NCBI RefSeq assembly: GCF_963667045.1
Contig: NZ_OY762934.1
Location: 3,054,501-3,118,500, forward strand
Length of the DNA: 64,000 nt
Direction of reading: 5' to 3'
From: an uncultured Cohaesibacter sp.
GTDB lineage: Bacteria > Pseudomonadota > Alphaproteobacteria > Rhizobiales > Cohaesibacteraceae
Below, in pieces: positions 1 through 7,971 of the stretch (position 1 is its first letter; every line of letters begins with the position of its first letter). The notes under the pieces are model-generated. The model searched no databases and was not told where the DNA came from. It worked only from the letters and a program-made list of their open reading frames with translations. A program made the translations under genes and the position numbers.

Positions 1-172
1 CTCGGAAGGCCTCTTCGGGCATGTCCCGCTCAGGATTGATATAAACGTGAAAATTGTTCTCCGTCGGTAGATGGTTGATCAGTTCCACGCAGCCGATTTC
101 GACAACCCTGTCCCCCGTCATGACGTCCAGACCGGTTGTTTCGGTATCGAATACAATTTCCCTCAGTGCCAT
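1..172 (-). CDS. dnaQ: DNA polymerase III epsilon subunit, 3'-5' exonuclease (partial)
   Basis: This is the first 57 codons of a gene that runs off the left edge. The N-terminus [16 protein letters not shown] carries the DEDD-exonuclease motif I (DTETTG), followed by GDRVVEIG, as in proofreading epsilon subunits of the replicative polymerase. The ATG at 172-170 is chosen because the family begins within a few residues of the DTETTG strand. It lies 45 bp downstream of coaE on the same strand, and coaE-dnaQ adjacency is common in Hyphomicrobiales. It belongs to the leftward group dnaQ-coaE-aroE-maf that diverges from hemE. The rest of the nuclease domain is not visible. Confidence 0.93.
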   Translation of the reverse strand, partial: MALREIVFDTETTGLDVMTGDRVVEIGCVELINHLPTENNFHVYINPERDMPEEAFR

Positions 173-217
173 TTCCAACTCTTTCGCAAACAAATCACCG
201 CAAAGGGTGACTATGGT

Positions 218-820
218 CTATTCGCATCTTCGTGCAAAGCGTCTTTTGATGTCCTCGAGGATGGCATCAACCTGGGCGGCGGCGGCGTCCAGCCCTCTGC
301 CGGTATCAACGACATAGTCCGCCCGGCTGCGCTTTTCCTCATCGGGCATCTGTTTGGCCTTGATGGCCTCGAATTTCTCGACCGTCATGCCCGGCCGTGC
401 CAGAACCCGTTGGCGCTGGGTGTCTGCATCGGCTGAGACCACAACAACAACATCCACACGATCCTCGGCGCCAGTCTCGAACAACAGCGGGATATCCAGC
501 ACCACCATCTCGATGCCGTTGGCGCGGGCCTGATCGTAGAATTCCCGCTCTTGCTGCCGCACCAGCGGGTGGATGATGGTCTCAAGACGCTTCATGGCCT
601 CAGGATTGCCGATGACGCGGGACGAAAGCGCTGCCCGATCCACCCCCAAGGGCCCGGTGGTACCGGGAAAATCCGCTTCGATCAGCGGCACGGCCGCCCC
701 CTTGTAGAGTCGATGAACCGTAGCATCGGCATCATGTAGCGGGCACCCGCGATCAACGAACATCTGTCCGGTCGTTGTCTTGCCCATTCCGATGGAGCCG
801 GTGAGGCCGATCTTGATCAT
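218..820 (-). CDS. coaE: Dephospho-CoA kinase
   Basis: CoaE catalyses the last step of coenzyme A synthesis, ATP-dependent phosphorylation of the 3'-hydroxyl of dephospho-CoA. The 200-residue product has the family length. The P-loop GSIGMGKT is at residues 8-15, and the [12 protein letters not shown] segment is the conserved DAD region that positions the substrate. Further family signatures are PLLFETG and the C-terminal [15 protein letters not shown]. Only 9 bp separate it from aroE upstream, so the genes are probably co-transcribed and perhaps translationally coupled. No anomaly was seen. Confidence 0.96.
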   Translation of the reverse strand: MIKIGLTGSIGMGKTTTGQMFVDRGCPLHDADATVHRLYKGAAVPLIEADFPGTTGPLGVDRAALSSRVIGNPEAMKRLETIIHPLVRQQEREFYDQARANGIEMVVLDIPLLFETGAEDRVDVVVVVSADADTQRQRVLARPGMTVEKFEAIKAKQMPDEEKRSRADYVVDTGRGLDAAAAQVDAILEDIKRRFARRCE

Positions 821-829
821 GAGATGCTC

Positions 830-1693
830 CTACAAGCTTTTCAAAACCGTCTTACGCAGAAGGTCGGTGACCACAGGGCGCTTGCCAAACCAATGCTCAA
901 AACCCGGAACAGCCTGATGCAACAACATACCAAGACCATCGACCACCGGATTACCGCGCATCCGGGCTTGTCGCAGGATGTCTGTTTCCAGCGGATTATA
1001 GACAATATCGGTGACCAGTGCCGAAACGGGCAGGGCATCTAGAGAGAGATCGAGCGGCGGCTGTCCGATCATGCCAAGGCTTGAGGTATTGACCAGACAA
1101 TCGATGGTGTTAAGGCTTTCAGCGCGCTTTTCCCAGTCGACCACGAGGACCCGATCGCTCAATCCGAGTGCGGCAAACAGCTGCGCAAGCTCTTCCGATT
1201 TCGATCTTGTTCGATTCGCAATCGTAACGGTTTCAAAGCCACGCTCGAGAAGCCCGTTGATGACCGGACGAGCAGCCCCGCCAGCCCCAAGCACCATGGC
1301 ATTTGCGCCTGTTGCCCTGTCCCAACCGGGCTGCTGCTGGTCGAGATTGGCCAGAAAACCATAACCGTCGGTGTTGTCCGCATGCAGCTTTCCGTCTTCG
1401 AACCACAGGGTATTGGCTGCCTTGAGCTTCTGTGCGGCCGGATGGATGACATCGACATGATCCAGCACCGCCTGCTTGTGGGGAATGGTCACGTTACCGC
1501 CGACAAAGCCCCGCTCTTTCATGCTGCCGATGAAAGCGCCGAGATTTTCCGGTTCAACGGCAATTTTCTCGTAGCTGCCGACAAGGCCATAGTGATCAAG
1601 CCAGTGGCCATGGATAAGCGGCGATTTGGACTGTTCAATCGGCCAGCCGATAACGAAAGCCTTTGGCATTTGAGTGGTTGGTGCTTCGCTCAT
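830..1693 (-). CDS. aroE: Shikimate dehydrogenase (NADP+)
   Basis: AroE reduces 3-dehydroshikimate to shikimate in the chorismate pathway. The 287-residue protein has SKS at 22-24 for substrate binding, the catalytic lysine K73 in NVTIPHK, and the paired aspartate D109 in NTDGYG. The nucleotide-binding GAGGAARP and the NRT motif (IANRTRSKSEEL) follow. The start ATG lies 2 nt beyond the maf stop codon, which implies translational coupling. It is the third gene of the leftward maf-aroE-coaE-dnaQ series, an order widely conserved in this group. Confidence 0.96.
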   Translation of the reverse strand: MSEAPTTQMPKAFVIGWPIEQSKSPLIHGHWLDHYGLVGSYEKIAVEPENLGAFIGSMKERGFVGGNVTIPHKQAVLDHVDVIHPAAQKLKAANTLWFEDGKLHADNTDGYGFLANLDQQQPGWDRATGANAMVLGAGGAARPVINGLLERGFETVTIANRTRSKSEELAQLFAALGLSDRVLVVDWEKRAESLNTIDCLVNTSSLGMIGQPPLDLSLDALPVSALVTDIVYNPLETDILRQARMRGNPVVDGLGMLLHQAVPGFEHWFGKRPVVTDLLRKTVLKSL

Positions 1694-1695
1694 GA

Positions 1696-2292
1696 TCAGA
1701 ATTCCAATCCCTGATGCTGGCGCAGATAGCTCAGTAGGGGCAGCAAGGGCAGGCCGAGAATGGTGAAATAGTCGCCGTCGATCTGTTCAAACAGCTGCAC
1801 ACCCAGCCCTTCAAGCTGGTAGCAGCCGACACTGGACCGCACCTGATCGCCCACTCTTGCCATATAGCGCCCGATCTCCTGCGGACTCAGAGGCCGCATG
1901 GTGAGGGTGGCTGTCGAGACGTGACTCCAGAGGATTTCCCCACCCTTTGCACAGGCCACCGCAGAATGCAGCTGATGGCTCTGACCGCAGAGATCCAACA
2001 GTTGCCGACGGGCGGCGTCTTCATTTTCCGGTTTGTTGAAGCGTTTATCCCCAAACCCCAGAGTCTGGTCAGCCCCGATCACCAGGGCGTCGGGATTGCG
2101 GGTGGACACATCCATCGCCTTCACTTCCGCCAGCAGAGTGGCAATATCGGCGGGCGGTGCACCAGTTTCGACCAGCGGCTGTTCCGCTGCCCGTTCATCC
2201 ACTTCAGCGGCAAAAGTTTCAAAGGACAGTCCGGCATTGGACAGAAGAGACGCCCGTGCCTGACTTTTCGAAGCGAGAATCAATGGAATCAT
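1696..2292 (-). CDS. maf: Maf-family nucleoside triphosphate pyrophosphatase
   Basis: Maf proteins hydrolyse non-canonical or modified nucleoside triphosphates to monophosphates, acting as house-cleaning enzymes. The N-terminus MIPLILASKSQARASLL matches the conserved LASxSxxR start, VDERA is the second motif, and VIGADQTL contains the general-base aspartate region. The length of 198 residues is typical. The sequence is closer to the YceF-type branch (7-methyl-GTP pyrophosphatase) than to the dTTP/UTP YhdE branch, but I do not assign a substrate. It is the first gene of the leftward cluster, so its promoter lies in the putative oriC gap. Confidence 0.9.
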   Translation of the reverse strand: MIPLILASKSQARASLLSNAGLSFETFAAEVDERAAEQPLVETGAPPADIATLLAEVKAMDVSTRNPDALVIGADQTLGFGDKRFNKPENEDAARRQLLDLCGQSHQLHSAVACAKGGEILWSHVSTATLTMRPLSPQEIGRYMARVGDQVRSSVGCYQLEGLGVQLFEQIDGDYFTILGLPLLPLLSYLRQHQGLEF

Positions 2293-2939
2293 GAAACTGG
2301 TCCAAGCTGTAAAAGGTTGGTTCGATGTTTAGAGCAACAGGCAGCGAAACTAAACGCTCTTTGTGGGTCCTTCCCCCTCAGTTTGTCCAATATAGCGTTA
2401 TCCGAAGGGAAAACCCGCAGAGTTTGGCCATTTTCTTCATCAAACTGTCTTGAAACCGGCTTATTGACAGCCTCATGAGCGATTCTTCCCCAGGGGCTGT
2501 GGGCAAAGTGGGATAAACAGGCGGTTTATTCAGAGTTCACGATTTCATGCTCGTTAACCATTTTTTAATCCCCAAGCTCGATTGCGCAATGAGCGAGTTG
2601 TTAACACTCTGTTTACCAAGGTTAACAAACAGTAAATACACAATTTGTTAAAAATTGCTCAATAGTTGTCTTCCAAACATACCCGGATTTGACCACATTG
2701 CAGGGCGCAGCTTTCTGCGGCGTGCGGGACTTGTCCCCGTAATCCCAAAGAGCTGTCTTGAAATTGGCACCCGGAAAATCACAGTTGTTCATGACATGTT
2801 GTGGGGAATTTGTGGGCGAAAAAGAACCCCCACAATCCACGGTCTAAAAGAATAAACAAAAGATTAAACTAAAATATTTTATTAGGAAGTTTGCTGGGAA
2901 TCGTGCTCAATTCGGCCTGCAAACGGGGAGACAAATATC
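2293..2939. other. Candidate chromosomal replication origin (oriC) beside hemE
   Basis: This 647-bp gap has no credible gene and is clearly more AT-rich than its neighbours. Transcription diverges from it, with maf leftward and hemE rightward. It contains a perfect TTAA-N7-TTAA, three GTTAAC words (2553, 2600, 2621), one-mismatch DnaA-box-like words at 2461-2469 and 2526-2534, five TGTGGG words, and an AT-rich stretch at 2849-2884 that could be an unwinding element. In Caulobacter crescentus and Sinorhizobium meliloti the origin is known to lie next to hemE. The parS cluster 5 kb away fits. No perfect TTATCCACA was found, so origin function is inferred. Confidence 0.65.
2554..2568. promoter_or_regulatory. 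CtrA-type binding site TTAA-N7-TTAA
   Basis: The sequence TTAACCATTTTTTAA is an exact match to the CtrA full-site consensus of Alphaproteobacteria. Further half-sites (TTAAC) occur at 2601 and 2622. In Caulobacter, CtrA represses initiation by binding such sites in the hemE-linked origin. The role here is inferred from position and consensus. Confidence 0.6.
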
Positions 2940-3971
2940 GTGATCAATCGACGCTTGATGAACGTTCTGAATGGCCAGACCGAGAAGATCCCACCCATCT
3001 GGCTGATGAGGCAGGCGGGACGGTATCTTCCCGAATATCGCGCCACCAGAGCTCAGGCAGGTGATTTTCTTTCCCTTTGCTACAATCCGGATCTGGCAAC
3101 CGAGGTAACGCTGCAACCCATTCGCCGATTTGGCTTCGATGCAGCAATCCTCTTCTCGGATATTCTTGTCATCCCTGATGGACTTGGGCGTTCGGTAAGG
3201 TTCGTTCAAGGGGAAGGTCCGCAGCTTGATCCGATTTCTTCCGAGGAAATCATGGATCTTGATCCTTCCAAGGTGATTGATCATCTCTCGCCGGTATTTG
3301 AGGCCGTTGGCAAGATCCGTCATGAGCTGCCGGAGGAAACGACGTTTCTTGGCTTCTGTGGTGCACCCTGGACGGTGGCGACCTACATGATCGCCGGGCA
3401 TGGCACACCGGATCAGGCTCCGGCCCGTCTGTTTGCGCGCAAGTATCCCGAGGCTTTCGAGGCGTTGATCAATGCTCTCGTCGAGGCTTCGATCCTCTAT
3501 CTGGTCAAGCAGTTGCAGTGTGGGGCCGATGCGGTGCAGATTTTCGACAGCTGGGCTGGCGTGCTGGATGATGCGCTCTATGCGACGGCGTCTCGTGATC
3601 CGATCGCCCGAATCGTGGCTGGCGTGCGGGCACAAATCCCTGATGCAAAGATCATCGGTTTCCCGAAAGGGGCAGGGATGCGGCTTGAGGATTTCGTTTC
3701 GGTGACCGGCGTCAATGCCATCGGGCTTGACTGGACCGTGCCGCTTGACTGGGCGCGGGATGTCCTGCAGTCGAAGGTGGCTTTGCAGGGCAATCTGGAT
3801 CCGACCCTTCTGATGTCAGATGAACGGCATCTGGATGAGGCCATTGACCGGATCATGGCATCATGGAGCAACGGACCCTTCATCTTCAACCTTGGTCACG
3901 GCATATCTCCTCAGGGTGATATCAATCTGGTTCATCGTCTGATAGATCGTGTACGGTCCTATCAGGGGTAG
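2940..3971 (+). CDS. hemE: Uroporphyrinogen decarboxylase
   Basis: HemE decarboxylates the four acetate side chains of uroporphyrinogen III to give coproporphyrinogen III in cytosolic heme synthesis. The 343-residue product shows the signature [17 protein letters not shown] near the N-terminus with the active-site arginines, then [25 protein letters not shown] and the C-terminal FNLGHGI. The start is GTG at 2940, preceded by GGGGAG at 2925-2930. hemJ follows after 57 bp on the same strand, so two heme genes are paired. Its upstream region doubles as the candidate origin, an arrangement known from Caulobacter. Confidence 0.97.
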   Translation: MINRRLMNVLNGQTEKIPPIWLMRQAGRYLPEYRATRAQAGDFLSLCYNPDLATEVTLQPIRRFGFDAAILFSDILVIPDGLGRSVRFVQGEGPQLDPISSEEIMDLDPSKVIDHLSPVFEAVGKIRHELPEETTFLGFCGAPWTVATYMIAGHGTPDQAPARLFARKYPEAFEALINALVEASILYLVKQLQCGADAVQIFDSWAGVLDDALYATASRDPIARIVAGVRAQIPDAKIIGFPKGAGMRLEDFVSVTGVNAIGLDWTVPLDWARDVLQSKVALQGNLDPTLLMSDERHLDEAIDRIMASWSNGPFIFNLGHGISPQGDINLVHRLIDRVRSYQG

Positions 3972-4028
3972 GGCAGTCTGGCCGCAATCGCCTGACCCGA
4001 ATCTTGATCAAGACTATTGAGGACTGAA

Positions 4029-4478
4029 ATGGACTTTCTGGAATTCCTGCCCTACGAGTGGACCAAGGCGCTGCATATCATCTGCGTGATCACCTGGATG
4101 GCGGGCATCTTCTATCTGCCGCGGCTGTTCGTCTATCACGCATCGGCCGAGATCGGCTCCGACAAATCCGAAACCTTCAAGGTGATGGAGCGCAAGCTGC
4201 TCAAGGGCATCATGAATCCGTCGCTGATTGCCAGTTGGGTTTTCGGTCTGTGGCTGGCCTTTGGTCATGGCATCTGGACGGCCGATGCCATCTGGCTACA
4301 TATCAAGTTCTTGCTTGTAAGTCTGATGACCGCATACCATATGGTCTGTGCACGCTATGTGCGCATCTTTGCTGCCGATCAAAATCGCAAGAGCCATGTC
4401 TACTATCGTTATTTCAACGAAATTCCGACCTTGTTGATGCTGGCGATTGTCATCCTGGCTGTTGTTAAGCCATTTTAA
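4029..4478 (+). CDS. hemJ: Protoporphyrinogen IX oxidase HemJ
   Basis: HemJ (UPF0093) oxidises protoporphyrinogen IX to protoporphyrin IX and replaces HemG or HemY oxidases in many Alphaproteobacteria. The 149-residue protein has about four hydrophobic helices. It carries the family motif around WTKALHIICVITWMAGIF with its conserved histidine, then YLPRLFVYH. The ATG at 4029 is chosen over an upstream TTG (4017) because GAGG at 4019-4022 lies 6 nt before it. It probably forms an operon with hemE. The protein acts in the inner membrane. Confidence 0.93.
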   Translation: MDFLEFLPYEWTKALHIICVITWMAGIFYLPRLFVYHASAEIGSDKSETFKVMERKLLKGIMNPSLIASWVFGLWLAFGHGIWTADAIWLHIKFLLVSLMTAYHMVCARYVRIFAADQNRKSHVYYRYFNEIPTLLMLAIVILAVVKPF

Positions 4479-4744
4479 TGACAGCCTAATCGGGCTCTGA
4501 GACTAGCAATTGGTCTCAATTGGGGTCTTTCCATTCGCTTGTTGGCATATTTTTCAATGATGGGGCTTGCCCAACTTTTGCGAAGCAGCTATGTTCCGCG
4601 AAATCGTTTCTAACGATGACTAACTTGGAAACGCTTTCTTTCCTCTGTTTCCAGGGCTATAGCGAGGCACAATAACAAACAACAGTGCCTTGTTTCTTCC
4701 TACCTTTTCCCTTGGTTGCTTATCCCTTATATGAGAGTTTCGCT

Positions 4745-6010
4745 ATGCGCGAAATGAAATTAAAAGAACTCAAACAAAAATCCCCAACAGAGCTATTGAA
4801 CTTTGCTGAAGAGCTCGAGGTCGAAAATGCCAGCACGCTGCGAAAGCAGGAACTGCTTTTTGCGATCCTCAAACAGCTTGCAGAACGAGAAACTGATATC
4901 ATCGGCGAAGGTGTCGTCGAGGTATTGCAGGATGGTTTCGGTTTTCTGCGGTCACCAGATGCAAACTATCTGCCTGGCCCCGACGATATCTATATTTCAC
5001 CTTCTCAGATCCGGCGCTTTTCTCTGCGCACGGGTGATACGGTGGAAGGACATATTCGCAGCCCCAAGGAAGGCGAACGCTATTTTGCCCTTCTGAAGGT
5101 GAATACTGTCAACTTTGAAGATCCGGACAAAGCGCGCCACAAGGTGCATTTTGACAACCTGACACCTTTGCATCCCGATGAACGGTTCAAGCTGGAATCA
5201 ACCGATCCGGAAGGCAAGGACATGTCCAGCCGTGTGATTGATCTGGTCGCTCCGCTTGGCAAAGGTCAGCGCGCCCTGATCGTTGCGCCGCCGCGTACCG
5301 GTAAAACCGTGCTGTTGCAGAATATCGCCAAGTCGATCACTGCAAACCATCCGGACAGCTGTCTCATTGTCCTTCTGATCGACGAGCGCCCTGAAGAGGT
5401 GACCGACATGAAGCGGACGGTGAATGGCGAAGTGGTTTCCTCCACCTTCGATGAACCGGCTTCCCGCCATGTGCAGGTTGCTGAAATGGTCATCGAAAAG
5501 GCAAAACGCCTGGTGGAACATGGTCGTGACGTGGTTATTCTTCTTGATTCCATCACCCGTCTTGGACGCGCCTACAACACGGTCATTCCGTCTTCGGGCA
5601 AGGTTCTGACCGGTGGTGTTGATGCCAACGCGTTGCAGCGTCCGAAGCGCTTCTTCGGTGCGGCTCGTAATATCGAGGAAGGTGGCTCGCTGACGATCAT
5701 CGCGACAGCCCTTATCGATACGGGTAGTCGCATGGACGAGGTCATCTTCGAAGAATTCAAGGGCACGGGTAACGCCGAAATCGTTCTTGATCGCAAGGTA
5801 TCCGACAAGCGTATCTTCCCGGCGATGGACATTCTCAAGTCCGGTACCCGCAAGGAAGAGATCATGGTCGAGCGCAAGGATTTGCAGAAGGTTTTCGTTC
5901 TGCGTCGTATTCTTAGCGCCATGAACAATGTCGATGCCATCGAGTTCTTGCTCGACAAGCTGCGGGCGACCAAGAACAATGCCGAATTCTTCGACAACAT
6001 GAATACCTGA
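4745..6010 (+). CDS. rho: Transcription termination factor Rho
   Basis: Rho is a hexameric RNA-dependent ATPase that ends transcription. The start [14 protein letters not shown] gives 421 residues, as in other Alphaproteobacteria. A longer reading from 4685 adds a hydrophobic stretch that the family lacks. In order there are the N-terminal SAP-like helices, the cold-shock RNA-binding domain (DGFGFLRSP, about 50-120), Walker A APPRTGKT near residue 180, and Walker [11 protein letters not shown]. The Q-loop and R-loop regions are in the second half, ending in the Rho C-terminus [12 protein letters not shown]. The 266-bp gap upstream is a probable leader; rho leaders are often autoregulated, though no element was recognised here. 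Confidence 0.97.
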   Translation: MREMKLKELKQKSPTELLNFAEELEVENASTLRKQELLFAILKQLAERETDIIGEGVVEVLQDGFGFLRSPDANYLPGPDDIYISPSQIRRFSLRTGDTVEGHIRSPKEGERYFALLKVNTVNFEDPDKARHKVHFDNLTPLHPDERFKLESTDPEGKDMSSRVIDLVAPLGKGQRALIVAPPRTGKTVLLQNIAKSITANHPDSCLIVLLIDERPEEVTDMKRTVNGEVVSSTFDEPASRHVQVAEMVIEKAKRLVEHGRDVVILLDSITRLGRAYNTVIPSSGKVLTGGVDANALQRPKRFFGAARNIEEGGSLTIIATALIDTGSRMDEVIFEEFKGTGNAEIVLDRKVSDKRIFPAMDILKSGTRKEEIMVERKDLQKVFVLRRILSAMNNVDAIEFLLDKLRATKNNAEFFDNMNT

Positions 6011-6063
6011 TCGCCGGGCGCGCTCTCAAATTGGGCTTGCCCGAAGGCGAACAAAAGACTAGA

Positions 6064-6098
6064 AAGCCGTCTGACAGTCGTCAGGCGGCTTTTTGTTT
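6064..6098 (+). terminator. Rho-independent terminator after rho
   Basis: An 11-bp stem (AGCCGTCTGAC paired with GTCAGGCGGCT, one G-U) with a short loop is followed by TTTTTGTTTT. It lies about 55 bp past the rho stop codon. The rest of the 6011-6317 gap up to mnmE shows nothing recognisable. Confidence 0.85.
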
Positions 6099-6317
6099 TG
6101 TGGCATCTCATCCAGCCACGGCGCCGTCTCATCGGCAGGTGGACTTTTGCCAGGTGTTGAGAGACCGCCGTGTCAGCCAGGTGATCCGAACCCGTTTGCG
6201 GCTTTTTCGGATTGTCTAGACAAGCCGGTTTGTGCAGATAGATTCGGTGCTGAAACAATCAGATTTTCGGTCGACCAGAGAGCGTTTCCGTCAGTCGGGA
6301 GCGTCAGGAAAACAGTC

Positions 6318-7661
6318 ATGACGCGAGATACCATTTTTGCCCTTTCGAGCGGTGCCGTGCCTGCTGGTGTTGCGGTGATTCGTCTGTCTGGCCCCAGTGC
6401 CCGCGCAGTCATGAACAGGCTGATCGACAAGGAACCCAAGCCGCGTTTTGCTGCCTTGCGCACCATCACCCATCCGGACACAGGAGATGTGATCGATCAG
6501 GCGCTGGTGATCTATTTTCCCGACAAAAAATCCTTCACGGGTGAGGACGCGGTTGAATTCCATCTGCATGGTGGCCGGGCGGTCGTCAAGGCGATGCTTG
6601 CGCTACTTGGCAGTTTTGATGGTTGCCGGATGGCCGAAGCAGGGGAGTTCACCCGGCGGTCGTTTGAAAACGGCAAATATGATCTCACCGCAGTGGAAGG
6701 ACTGTCCGACCTTATTCATGCGGAAACGGAAAATCAGCGCAAGCAGGCGATCCGGCAGGCAAGCGGTGCGCACAAGAGTGTGATTGATGGCTGGCGCGAG
6801 ACGTTGCTGCATGCGCGCAGCATGATCGAGGCTGAGCTCGATTTTTCCGATGAGGAGGATATTCCGGGCGCGATTTCCGATGTGATCTGGCCAAAGCTGC
6901 GTGAACTGAAAGCCGATATTGAGCGACATCTCTCCAAGGCCGATCATGGCGAGCGGCTGCGCAATGGTTTGACGGTGGTGCTGGCTGGTCATCCCAACGC
7001 GGGCAAGTCATCCTTGCTCAACTGGTTTGCCAAGCGCGACGTTGCCATCGTTACGGAAGAGGCAGGGACGACGCGCGATCTTCTGGAGCTGCATCTCGAT
7101 ATAGAAGGCTACCCGGTGACGATGATCGATACAGCCGGTTTGCGGGAGTCTGACAATATCGTCGAGCGGGAAGGAATTAGACGTGCTTTGGAAAAAAGCG
7201 AAAATGCCGACCTGTTGATAGAAGTGGTGGACGGTCAGCATCCGGAGGCTCGAGTGGAGCTTAACAGCACCGCACGGCGAATGGTTCTGTTCAACAAGAT
7301 TGACAGGATTGATTCGGATCCGTTTCATGCAAAAGGCACGGAGAATGGCGAAAGCCCGGCGTTTTTCGCTTCGGTGAAGGCTGGGATCGGCATGGATGTC
7401 TTTTACGATTCGTTTGTGAAACAAATCGAGTCCCTGTTCGATGGTGCTGAAGATGTGCTAATCACGCGTGAACGGCACAAGAAACTGCTGAGCTCGTGTG
7501 TGGATAATGTTAATAAATCGCTTATCTATACAGATTCCCCTATCGAAATTCGGTCTGAATTTTTGCGGCAGGCTGGGGATGAGCTGGGGAAAATTACTGG
7601 AAGAATTGATGTCGAGGAAATGCTCGGCGTTATTTTTTCACAGTTCTGTGTGGGTAAATAG
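6318..7661 (+). CDS. mnmE: tRNA-modification GTPase MnmE (TrmE)
   Basis: MnmE works with MnmG to install carboxymethylaminomethyl groups at U34 of certain tRNAs. The start MTRDTIFALSSG gives 447 residues, close to the family's 450. The reading frame stays open 75 codons upstream, but that part is not conserved. Features in order are the formyl-THF-binding N-terminal domain, a helical domain, a G domain with P-loop GHPNAGKSS, DTAGLRE and NKID, and the C-terminal FCVGK that carries the catalytic cysteine. It is followed by a parS-rich gap and then mnmG, the usual alphaproteobacterial order. Confidence 0.96.
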   Translation: MTRDTIFALSSGAVPAGVAVIRLSGPSARAVMNRLIDKEPKPRFAALRTITHPDTGDVIDQALVIYFPDKKSFTGEDAVEFHLHGGRAVVKAMLALLGSFDGCRMAEAGEFTRRSFENGKYDLTAVEGLSDLIHAETENQRKQAIRQASGAHKSVIDGWRETLLHARSMIEAELDFSDEEDIPGAISDVIWPKLRELKADIERHLSKADHGERLRNGLTVVLAGHPNAGKSSLLNWFAKRDVAIVTEEAGTTRDLLELHLDIEGYPVTMIDTAGLRESDNIVEREGIRRALEKSENADLLIEVVDGQHPEARVELNSTARRMVLFNKIDRIDSDPFHAKGTENGESPAFFASVKAGIGMDVFYDSFVKQIESLFDGAEDVLITRERHKKLLSSCVDNVNKSLIYTDSPIEIRSEFLRQAGDELGKITGRIDVEEMLGVIFSQFCVGK

Positions 7662-7667
7662 TGGATC

Positions 7668-7681
7668 GTTTCACGTGAAAC
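7668..7681. promoter_or_regulatory. parS site 1 (perfect palindrome)
   Basis: GTTTCACGTGAAAC is a perfect 14-bp palindrome matching the ParB-binding parS consensus. It begins just after the mnmE stop codon and is the only fully symmetric copy in the window. Confidence 0.9.
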
Positions 7682-7709
7682 ATAGTTTTTGAAATTCGTG
7701 GTTGACTCT

Positions 7710-7723
7710 GTTTCACGTGAATC
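7710..7723 (+). promoter_or_regulatory. parS site 2
   Basis: GTTTCACGTGAATC is parS with one arm altered (AATC instead of AAAC). It is the second of four sites in the mnmE-mnmG gap. Confidence 0.85.
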
Positions 7724-7748
7724 ACGAATCGATAAATCTACCTAGAAT

Positions 7749-7762
7749 GTTTCACGTGAATC
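7749..7762 (+). promoter_or_regulatory. parS site 3
   Basis: GTTTCACGTGAATC, identical to site 2 and in the same orientation, 39 bp further on. Confidence 0.85.
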
Positions 7763-7795
7763 TGAGAAAATGCGCAGAATTGTGCGAGATTTTCT

Positions 7796-7809
7796 GTTTC
7801 ACGTGAATC
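7796..7809 (+). promoter_or_regulatory. parS site 4
   Basis: GTTTCACGTGAATC, the last of the four in this 310-bp gap. The remainder of the gap (7810-7971) shows no gene; an open frame beginning at 7770 runs into mnmG out of frame and is not credible. Confidence 0.85.
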
Positions 7810-7971
7810 CTGAAAACAGGGTCTGTTCAGGCTATCATGTGAGATGTAAACAAGATCTGAAAAAATGGATCCTGGAGATCGTCTCCTGTCGGGACGCGCT
7901 ATTCAGCAGCGTCGGGTGCAATGGAAAATTGAAGTGCCATCTGGTGCTTTTTCGAAGCGAGAGGGTTTTGA

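Noticed and set aside
2622..2840. A 72-codon open frame on the minus strand in the origin gap.
   Set aside because: No ribosome site, no family look, poor composition; the region is better explained as non-coding origin DNA.
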